A stretch of DNA of 64,000 nucleotides from Microdochium bolleyi (lineage: Eukaryota > Ascomycota > Sordariomycetes > Xylariales > Microdochiaceae). Within the stretch, counting starts at the first letter, position 1. Each line of letters starts with the position of its first letter. Positions 35,692 to 43,930 of the stretch are shown here, in pieces. Both the position numbers and the translations under genes were made by a program. The DNA lies in NCBI GenBank assembly GCA_001566295.1, contig KQ964255.1, forward strand, positions 62,001 through 126,000, given 5' to 3'. The notes under the pieces were generated by a model. The model was not told where the DNA came from and searched no databases. It saw only the letters and a list, made by a program, of their open reading frames with translations.

Positions 35692-36442
35692 ATGGCGTAC
35701 TACAGTTCGATGGACTCCGACTCATATGAGTCTCGCGACGAAGTCTGGCGTGGAGACTCGTACTACGAGAACACATACCGGGAGACCAATTGCCGCCGGG
35801 ATATCTGTCGGGACGACCCTTACCGAAGCAACGTCTTGCGCCATAACCCCTATCGTAGGGATATATGCTACGAGGAAAACTGTCAGCGTGATGTATACCG
35901 CGCGAACACCTACCGGGAGGATGCTCCTCGCGGGGACACCTATTCTTATCATCTTCGATCTCGGTACCGGCCGCAATTCGTTCGCTACCGACTGAGACCT
36001 TCGTACATCTACGTTGAAGCGGAGGTCCCAAGCCGATATATCACCGTGGAGGTCAGATTCTGGAACCTGTGCACGCAGACGGAACACAGAGAGAGACTCA
36101 GCATCCGGTGCGATAAGGACGTAAGCAAAAGTCCACCAGGGACCTGCGAAGGGGAGACTAACATGACTCGAACAGCGTCAAGGAAACTACAAGAAGGATA
36201 TCATGTTGCAGCTCACAGAGGCCGCCGAAAGACTGCCCTCTTTGGGCAGACGTGTCCGTTTCAGCAGGGATATGGAGGTCAGCTCCGCCATGATGAATTG
36301 CGATACAGTAAGGCGCCACCAGCGACACGAAACTGAGCTGACTACGAAGGACAAGACCGAGGCCACGAGACTACTCATCCGCGCTCATGACAAAGGAACG
36401 CTGGACTATATCGATGCGATCTACAGAGATGGACCGCTGTGA
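35692..36442 (+). CDS. tandem small-protein family, member D (divergent, Tyr/Arg/Cys-repeat N-terminus)
   Basis: Exons 35692-36120 and 36176-36442; intron 36121-36175 (branch ACTAACA); 231 residues. The N-terminal 100 residues are a Tyr/Arg/Asp-rich, low-complexity region with imperfect units such as YRETNCRRDIC, NPYRRDICYEENC and NTYREDAPRGD. The C-terminal part fits the family: strand YITVEVRFWNLCTQ before the phase-0 intron, a helix (DIMLQLTEAAERLP), a core strand RVRFSRDMEVSSAM in which the usual Trp is not obvious, and the signature TRLLIRAHDKGTLDYIDAIY. An in-frame ATG at 35500 lies upstream of the TATATA at 35516, so I prefer the ATG at 35692. It is the most diverged member. Confidence 0.68.
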
Positions 36443-36881
36443 TTTTGATGCATTGGAGGGATGAGTGATATAAGTGGCTTTCTCTTGGATGGTAACTCCG
36501 AATTTGGAGCAGCTGTGGTATCTAAGTGACTTCTAGAGAATATGCAGGAGCCATACACGAGCCGATGATCCCGCGATCTCCTGTGCTCAGTCATTCCCGA
36601 TCTCAGCTGGGCTCTTTGCGTACTTTTCTTAGAAATATCCATGCTCTAGCGCCATCCGAAAGGTCGCCTAGCGCAATTGGCAGTGGCAAGGCAGTTAAGT
36701 GTTGTTGTGTGAAGCCCTGGAGAACGGTTTGAGGCAAAGTTTACTTAGAAAGGGTACTCCCAAAAGGGCTCGACAGCATCCAACCCAATTTTGATCACAC
36801 ATCCCGTTACAAGCTTGAAATCCAAGACTTGCCCATCCACAACTCCCCTGCCCGCACTGCAGTCTTAGACTGCGGACCAAG
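36443..36881. other. intergenic between D and E
   Basis: A gap of 439 bp. It includes a tRNA-like box A (TAGCGCAATTGG, 36669-36680) but no convincing tRNA fold. No coding frame is supported. Confidence 0.4.
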
Positions 36882-37322
36882 ATGGCTCCCTTAGACTACA
36901 TGTTCGTCTCGTTCAACTGCGAGGCCATCCCCGGAAGTCGCGCAAAGTTCATCCCGATCAACTGCAGAGGTTCGGTACGTGAACGTCGGAGTTCTCGCTC
37001 AACAAATCTCCTTTGCATTTTTAACCAATGCCATATCTAGATTGATGGAGTGCGATGGAAATACTCATGCAGCTTGATGGAACAGCTTGCAGATGCTGCA
37101 GTCCTGGACTACGAAGAGACGGGTCTTGGTGCGGGTGCGGAGGTCCAAATCACAATCGTGTCAGCAAAGATCTACTGGGATGAGGCCTGGAAGCTCAAGT
37201 CACCATGCACCGATCTGAGGGGTCTTGACGCCGCGGCCGCCATGAACCAGGTCATTGGAAGCGCTCAGAGAGGCACGAGAGATGTGATCAGACTGAAGTA
37301 CATCGCCGAGCGGAAGGTGTAA
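36882..37322 (+). CDS. tandem small-protein family, member E (subfamily 2)
   Basis: An unrecognised small protein of 124 residues. Exons 36882-36974 (31 codons) and 37041-37322; intron 36975-37040 with a GTACGT donor. Exon 1 MAPLDYMFVSFNCEAIPGSR is predicted beta. Exon 2 gives a helix (YSCSLMEQLADAAVLDYEET), a strand QITIVSAKIYWDEAWKLK, an acidic/Leu stretch (DLRGLDAAAAM) and the C-terminal signature NQVIGSAQRGTRDVIRLKYI. The part NQVIGSAQRGTRDV is almost the same as QIMGSAQRGAQDV in F, showing recent shared origin. No signal peptide or transmembrane segment is seen. Confidence 0.78.
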
Positions 37323-37706
37323 CACAAAGGGCTACACAGCAGACTACTTCGGAAGAATTTGGTGCCAAGAGGCTCGTTACGGGTGGCCTACAACCTTAGC
37401 ATTGGTTCGGAGACTGGCTAACAAAAGCCATTCACGGCTCACTGTTGCCTCATGCGTGGTTCACGATTAACTCACGTAGCCTTAGCAAGAACCGTCCCTG
37501 ATCAAATGTTTCTAGAAATGCTTACAGTGCCAGAGGACTTCTTTCCTTTGCAAGATTCACTCGAGGCAGGCAGACTTCGCACTCGCACACCTCCAGGCCG
37601 ACTGCTTCCGAGATTCTAGGAACCCCGTGTCCCCCCAACCTGAACAACCCTCACGCCACACGCAACGTAGCACTTCAGGCGGAATCCCACCTAAAAAAGA
37701 CACACC
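37323..37706. other. intergenic between E and F
   Basis: A 384 bp gap with a C/A-rich leader before F. Nothing else is seen. Confidence 0.4.
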
Positions 37707-38211
37707 ATGAATCACCCTCATTCCTTCATGCTCGCTGAGTTCCGCTGCTCAGAGTTCAACGAGCCTCGTGCCAAGATGATCCTAATCAACACCACCTTTC
37801 GGGTAGGAAGCCAGGCTCGCCGTTCCCAGCGCCTCGAGTGGTAGATACAGCTACTAATAGAAAAGACCAACTCAGGAAAATGGTACCCCTTTGTTCCCGC
37901 TGATGGATCAGCTCATCCATGCCGCTGCAAAGGACTGCGAGGCAGCCGGTCACATACGGGGAAGTCGTCAGATCATCATTACTTCCGTCAAGATGAATTG
38001 GGATCGGAAGTGGGTAGTCTATGATCGCGAGTTCGACTTGATGAAGCTCAGTGAAAGTGATGCCATGTTGCAGATCATGGGAAGTGCTCAGCGAGGAGCT
38101 CAGGATGTACTCGACGTGCACTATCGTGCACCGAGAACAGACTCACCTCCAGCACCTGGACCTCGAGACAGACCCTCGCGGCACGCTTCGGACTACAAAG
38201 AGCAGAAATAG
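37707..38211 (+). CDS. tandem small-protein family, member F (subfamily 2)
   Basis: An unrecognised 143-residue protein. Exons 37707-37802 (32 codons) and 37876-38211; intron 37803-37875. Exon 1 MNHPHSFMLAEFRCSEFNEP is close in layout to E. Exon 2: PLFPLMDQLIHAAAKDCEAA (helix), QIIITSVKMNWDRKWVVYDR (core strands with Trp), then LMKLSESDAMLQIMGSAQRG and AQDVLDVHY. A 25-residue Pro/Arg-rich tail (SPPAPGPRDRPSRHAS) follows the conserved domain. The SAQRG block and intron position tie it to E. Function unknown. Confidence 0.78.
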
Positions 38212-38692
38212 AGACGAGGCATCCAGGCGCATGCACACTTTGTGTGTGCTGTTGGTGCAGTCAATCCCAAACACTGATCGCGCACAACGGATCAAAGCGT
38301 CCTACGGACTCCACCACAAGCAAAGAAGTCACTGATTCAATGCAAAGTCTTTGCAATATGTTTCCGGCACGTGTAAATCACAACCGGTTGCTGTGCTCTT
38401 GGAAAGGCGAAGCAAACTTTTCCTGGTGTTGAACAACCTCGTGGAGATGTGCCGTCTTCTTTTTCAAAGCCGTGCTCAAGATGGCTTTTGCTGGCCCAGG
38501 TCAATCAATCTTCCGTGATGGAGACTTCAAGCCTAAAACCTGCATGAACAGTACATAAATCACAGGTTCTTCCTGACATATCATTGAGTCCAACATGGCC
38601 ATCTGAACACAGCTCTCTTCTTCTCTTTCTCAAGCAGACATCGCAACGAGTACAACTCAAACCACATCCACGACCACTACAAAGCCTTCATC
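38212..38692. other. intergenic between F and G
   Basis: A gap of 481 bp. A TATA-like TACATAAAT at 38552-38560 lies 133 bp before the G start. No gene is seen. Confidence 0.4.
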
Positions 38693-39105
38693 ATGACTAG
38701 CGATGCGCATATCCTCGTCAAGTTCGTCCTCCAAGACGGCACTTGGAGCAAGACCCAAATGTCCCGCTTCGAAGTCCGCAGCAACGTGAGTCAAGTTCCC
38801 ACTCGCGATTTTGGCGCTGCATTCGCTGACAGTAGATACACGCGCAGGGATACACCACAGCTGTAAGCCGCCCCCTTCAGAAGTCTCTGAACGAAGCCGT
38901 CGCGAAGGCGTGCGTTGTGCCTTGGGCTACCGAAGTTGTCTCTGCAAAGGTCTACTGGAACCCAGGCGGGCTCGAGCAGAAGCTCGAACCGCTGGAACTT
39001 CTCGAGCTCAGGGAGCATGAGGCCTGGGACCAGATCATCGGCATCGCGGGACGCGGCTGCGGAGATCTCCTCGAGGTTACTTTCGTCAACAGGCAGCCCG
39101 AGTAA
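38693..39105 (+). CDS. tandem small-protein family, member G (subfamily 2)
   Basis: An unrecognised 120-residue protein, the shortest member and so near the minimal domain. Exons 38693-38785 (31 codons, the same as E) and 38836-39105; intron 38786-38835 (50 nt, branch CTGAC). Exon 1 MTSDAHILVKFVLQDGTWSK is predicted beta. Exon 2: SRPLQKSLNEAVAKACVVPW (helix), TEVVSAKVYWNPGG (core strand with Trp), LEPLELLELREHEAWDQIIG and IAGRGCGDLLEVTFV. The IAGRG and DLLEVTF block aligns with SAQRG/DVIRLKY in E and MAKRN/DWLEAVF in H. No targeting signal is visible. Confidence 0.77.
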
Positions 39106-40450
39106 AGCTTGGCCATGAACATGACAGGCTCCTTTTCTATTTCAGCGCAAGTACCAGGAACTCGTTGCATTCATCTCGCCGGATTGGTCAGTCGAGCCAA
39201 GAAAGAGTGAAGCAAGACGGCGATCAATTGTGTGGATTACAGGCAGTTCAGGCAGTTTAGGCAGTTCCCACAGCAAGTTCCGAGTCTCTAAAGGTAGACA
39301 TCACGGTCTGAAGGGCCTGCCCTGACTGGTAGGATTTTGTACGAATTTGCTTTCCCCAACAGATTAAGATCATTGAAACCATTAGCCTTTGTCAAGAACC
39401 GTCTTTTGACTCTTCAAATTGTGAGTCTTCGTCATTGTCATCTTAGTGGCTACCTTTCGTCACTGCTATGCGCATCGGACATCCCAGAACGTTTCAGCCG
39501 CGCCTTTCTATCCAAACACGGGCTGCTTCATCCTCGCATTCCGGTCGGATTACCCCTGCCACCAAAGCCAGTGTTTGGAGATAGTTTGTTTTGTTTGTCA
39601 AATCCTTTGTGAAAGTATCTGGTCTTGCAATGGTAGCTTTCGCCACAGGGAAGCTTGGGGCATTTGACGGTGCGTTGTTGTTTGTGGTCGTTTGCAAACA
39701 AATCGCATCAGCCTTCCACACAAAACTGGAAGAATGATCCACGGCCTTAGCCACACAACCGAGAAAGACAATTGGCCAGGCAAGGAAGAAGTTAGTCCAA
39801 GGTACAGACTTTGTGGTGGTTACCTTTGTGCTTCATCAACGCAAAGCTGCCTTATCATCCTCTCAGGTGATGGAGGCTGTGTGGAAGCCAAATTTGATCT
39901 CATCACCACCGAAGATGACGACGAATTATGAAGGCTGAGTGACTGGAGGACACTGGGAGCCGTCACATAACGCCTCATTTCTATCATATGTCAGGCGAGG
40001 AGATCTGCTCTGTCACATAATGCAGATCTCCTGACATCGGAGTTCTCGGTCACTTGAAGCGAAGCGCACACGAGACGCACGGAACCCGAACAGGAGTTGC
40101 TGCTGTGAGTAAAATCGAGCTCATGCTTCTCCGCTGAAACACACAAACACACACGCACACACAAGTGAATCAACAGTGTCATGAAGAATTCCACTCGTGC
40201 TAGACTTGACTTTAGGTCCTCATGGCCTAACCATACGCCTAATTACGTGGTTCCTTGACAGTGGGTGAACGGCGAGGATGGGTCTACGGAGTCAGGCAGT
40301 CTCGTGCAGGATGAACATGAACTGACGAGAACTTCAGAGCTATCAAGTGGCGGTTCTTCATATAAAGGAGGGGTGTCTGCCACTCTTCCTCCAGTCGTCA
40401 CTGATCCAGTGCATCTCCTCGACGCCTCGTCAAACTCAACCATTCACACA
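39106..40450. other. intergenic between G and H
   Basis: A 1.35 kb gap, the longest inside the locus. A short GGCAGTT-type triplication lies around 39240-39270. A good TATA box (TATAAAG, 40361-40367) precedes H. Open frames at 39337-39612 and 39494-39783 overlap on both strands with no recognisable content. Confidence 0.4.
40361..40367 (+). promoter_or_regulatory. TATA box of family member H
   Basis: TATAAAG 84 bp before the ATG of H, in a sequence leading into a CT/CA-rich leader, is a standard position for a fungal TATA element. Similar AT-rich elements lie upstream of A, B, C, D and G. Confidence 0.5.
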
Positions 40451-40921
40451 ATGGATACAATCCACCCGGAGCAGTGCTACCTCTGCAACGAGCCACCCGC
40501 CATGCAGCAAGAAAAAATCTTTGTCCTCGCCCGATTCCGCCGCTACTCGGACGCCCTGCACGCCTCTCAGCTTGTCAGCTTCACGATTGCCACATATGAA
40601 GTATGTATTTCTCCCCGAGCCACCGGCGTTCACTTTGAATCTTGTCTGAAAGACTGACGGTTGAGTCTGAAGGACGGTCGATTCTCCAGCCCCCTTTCCG
40701 TGCTCAGAGTCCTGCAGCAAGCCGTGGCGAAGACCCGTGGGGGCTCACTCCAGGCGCAGATTGTCTCTGCTCAGATCCACTGGTCACAGCAGACCACAGA
40801 GGATCAGCATAAAAGCCTGGAATTGGTCAGCATGTCCAAGGAGGACGCGATGCTCCAGGTCATTGGGATGGCGAAACGCAACACCGGCGACTGGCTGGAG
40901 GCTGTATTCGAAACGCCCTGA
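40451..40921 (+). CDS. tandem small-protein family, member H (subfamily 2)
   Basis: An unrecognised 132-residue protein. Exons 40451-40600 (50 codons) and 40673-40921; intron 40601-40672 with donor GTATGT, a CTGAC branch site and a less common AAG acceptor chosen because it keeps the conserved frame. The N-terminus has a Cys pair in EQCYLCNEPPAM that other members lack, then the strand FVLARFRRYS and VSFTIATYE before the intron. Exon 2: SPLSVLRVLQQAVAKTRGG (helix), AQIVSAQIHWSQQ (core strand with Trp), LVSMSKEDAMLQVIGMAKRN and TGDWLEAVFE. The DAMLQVIG and GDWLEAVF pieces match F and G. It is the last intact copy in the array. Confidence 0.77.
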
Positions 40922-41426
40922 TGCATGCTTGCCTCATGCTCGACAATGAGATGGAAAGAATGCAAACGAGATTTTGCCGCGTTCAGTTATTTTCTTCAGC
41001 GTCTTCTAGGGGTCGTGCATGTACTCGGACGTCGGCATCTTAAGCCGCCGACTCTTTCGTCTCTGTCGAGGGTGCACTTGACATCGCAGGGCGCCTTCCA
41101 GACCATGACCCATCACGGTTTCCTCGCGCAAGGCGCAATGCTTCGCCATCATTTGGAAGAACGCAAGAAAGAAGGTAAGGTGCTTGTGTGAAAAGCAGAC
41201 GACTTGCCACCGGCAACTGTGCAGACTACCTATCCTAGGGGAGGCTTGGAGACTGACTTGGGATGACGGAGGCACCACAGAGATCCCGACAACTTCACAC
41301 GGCCAACGGCTGCGCGGAGCAATTATCCGCCAGGCAGGCGTGGATGAACCATATGGGGCTCCGAGGACACAGTAACTCAGTGATATCAGCCAACTCCGGA
41401 GCAGCGCGTCCTCCCAAGATTTGACA

Positions 41427-41546
41427 TGCTTCACTTGGTTCTCTACAACCGGCACAAAAGTCTTTCTCACGCGTCTTCGGCCGGTGTGGTGCAGCGCGGC
41501 TCTGTTGAACATCTCGACGTCACCCTCGAATTCATGTCCAACCCCG
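41427..41546 (+). pseudogene. possible exon-1 relic of the tandem family
   Basis: ATG 41427 opens MLHLVLYNRHKSLSHASSAG, then VQRGSVEHLDVTLEFMSNP followed by GTGAGG, a plausible donor. The start resembles FTVFLYDEGSK of A and FHIFIYNASPG of B. I found no matching second exon with the core strand and C-terminal signature, so if related this is a broken copy. Confidence 0.3.
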
Positions 41547-41836
41547 TGAGGAGGTAGATGCGGCGGGCAAGGGGCAGAAAGAAGTACAGAAGTGACCGAA
41601 GCGGATCGGCGCCTTCGGGAGTAGTGAAAGCCTAAGATCATATGACCTTGCAAGGCATGGGAGGAACATGTTTCTGCGCACTGGTGCTGACAGATGTTCA
41701 TCGGCTGCGTTTGAAGTTCGATGAACAAAAAAAACCCACCCAGCATTCCATCTAGGTATGCAATGTCGGTATGATCCGTCTGACCTTTGTGGCTGACCAG
41801 TGGCTGTATCAACACGTTGAATGACCCGACGGAGTC

Positions 41837-42054
41837 ATGCCGGACAAGCGCATCACACTCCGACTTTTCAAGCTACATCAGCTCAAGCCGGACGCCGCGT
41901 CACTGCTAACAAGAGACAAAGCGAAATTCTAGAAAAGTTGAGCTTTTTGCCGAAGCCGCCATGTGTCACAAGTGAGCGGCGAGCTCGCTAAAGCGCCCTG
42001 GACCCGCCAAGTGCGGATTGAGTACTTTATGCAGGCGAAGAGCAGCTAGAGGAC
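41837..42054 (+). pseudogene. possible degenerate family copy
   Basis: ATG 41837 opens MPDKRITLRLFKLHQLKPDA, like the first strand in G or D. It is followed by a CTGCTAAC branch-like site and a TAG acceptor near 41930. Beyond it one frame reads TRQVRIEYFMQAKSS, which recalls the core strand, but stops interrupt the frame between the pieces. This would be a decayed member; the evidence is weak. Confidence 0.25.
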
Positions 42055-43930
42055 ACGCTAGCGCGCGTCCTTTGACGAGCTCGTGTCCATGACGAGGATT
42101 GCCGGCGAGGGACCCCCTGGCGAGTATCGATCGATCCTGTCACGACTTGGGTGGAAGGGATGCCCAGAGCACGTTGCTAAATCGGCCGGCATAGCGTCCG
42201 TCGGAACCAAACATCCTGATTGGCAAAGACGGACATGAGCTGCGAGGTTCCACTGGTTGAGATCTGCGCTTGCCGCGATGCTGGCGCGGACGAACAGTCA
42301 CATCGCACCGAGGAGGCAGCATCGAGCGCGGAGAGGTAGGCCCCAGTTCAGAGTGGTGGTTGAGAATTGCCGACAGTCTCGAGAATGTGGCTGCTCCGCA
42401 GACCCTGGGACGGCACGTGTCGAACGGCAGGAAAGACGAGCCGGCTGTCCACCGTGCCAGTAGAGCAACGTGGGCCAGCGGTGCGCACTGCACGTCGGCC
42501 TCCACCGCGCCCTGCTCGCCCTGCATCTCCGCACTCAATCAACACATCCTCCAAGCATCCGCTCATCCTCACCACGCCATCGCTCCAGTTGCTGCTCTCG
42601 CTCACGTCCCGGGATGCGAGGGCCGTCACGCGAGCGCTGAGCACGCCGGGGTCAGGAGTCTGGACCAAAGGATCGTCTCTGCCATGCAACACGGCGACAG
42701 CACCCCTGGCCCTCCCCATCGCGATGGCATGGGCGACGGCATGGCGCATCGAAGCGACCCGCGACGGACCCCTCGATGACGGCCGATGACGCAGCGCAAC
42801 CCCGATTGGCAGGCCCTGCGGCTCTGCTGTCATCGGAACCACACGCATGGGATCGGAGACACGGCCGGCTTTTTAGGTTTCGGTGGTGATGGGACCCCTG
42901 GGGCCCTGGGGACCCAGCGGCCCGGGGCACAGCTGGTCCACCATTCTATCGTCGCCAAACCCTGCCTGCCCTCCCGGTTCTGGCCCTGGATGGACCAGAT
43001 CCTCCGGTCGCGTCGGCCCCTCCTCTGGCAGCATTGGAGCACTCCCGGCCCCGCGCAGCCTTGCCCGGCTCCCCAGCCCATGTGTTCGGCCGTCCCAAAC
43101 AGCAGTAAAGTCCCGGACAGGTAGGGAGGGAGCACCCAGAAACATGGCACGAGTTGAGGGCGCCACCAAGCAGCCGAGACAGCTCAGGGTTCGTCTCACC
43201 AGCCCGGTGGCGCCTGGCCAGTATGGACATGCCGCCAGCATCGGGCCATATTCAGAGAGTGACATTGTTCGAGGCGGCCTGCCACACGACGACGGCGAAT
43301 CAAAGCCACACAGCCCAGGAGCTTCTCCTTTAGCGGCTCCAAGGACAAAGCCGTGGCCTGAGCCCGAATAACGAGTTGGAGGCGTGGATTTGCCAAGCAC
43401 CTCCGGTCGGTCCCGCGAATGCCCCCTCCCCTCCAGCGCAGACCAGGACGAAGCTCCAGCTCCAATTCTGCAGCAAGCATTGCAACCGCACACGCGGCTC
43501 CGTCTGGCCCTCCACGGGTCCTGCTCGGCCGTGATATCCGCATGGCTGTCCTGCCCTCTTCCACTTAGCTCCAACCGTCTGCGCCCGGCACTTTTTTTCT
43601 CCCCTACCTTTATCCCGGCTCAGGTCCCTTGCGCAGTCGTCCAGCACCAAGCAGCTCTGCACTGCCATCCGGCCGAATGCCCGCATCGTGACCCGTGCTC
43701 CAGCGCGGCACTCACATCGCCCTAGCTTTGCTGGAACGCTGGGCATAGCTTGGTCCGCGACGATGAGCTCCTCAAATGAAGCTGTCCGGGAGCGTGAGGT
43801 CCTCAAGTAAGTCAAGTTCAGATGGCGCACGTCTGGAAGCTGTCTGGGCGGTTGAGCATCTCCGGCCATGCCCTTCTCCCACTGCTGAAAGGACTCATAG
43901 CTTTGCTTGCTCACGGACTGACTGGGCGTA

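Larger units (their letters stand above)
40922..43930. other. 3 kb gene-poor stretch before the hybrid kinase, with possible family relics
   Basis: No intact gene is supported in about 3 kb. The left part (41427-42054) has two exon-1-like fragments described separately. The right part (42200-43900) is very GC-rich and yields overlapping chance frames on both strands. It is probably the upstream region and long leader of the histidine kinase gene. The 270-codon minus-strand frame at 41006-41815 has no family match that I can see. Confidence 0.45.

Noticed and set aside
34745..38331. Shared 14-mer CAAGCAAAGAAGTC near 34745 and 38317
   Set aside because: Flanks do not align; one such match in 10 kb is plausible by chance.
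31160..40921. Secreted effector interpretation of the tandem family
   Set aside because: No member starts with a signal peptide (no basic n-region plus hydrophobic core at the N-terminus), so classical secretion is not supported.
41006..41815. 270-codon minus-strand open frame right of the array
   Set aside because: No recognisable domain and odd composition (many His/Cys/Arg/Ser); it overlaps the exon-1-like relic on the other strand. Kept only as an intergenic remark.
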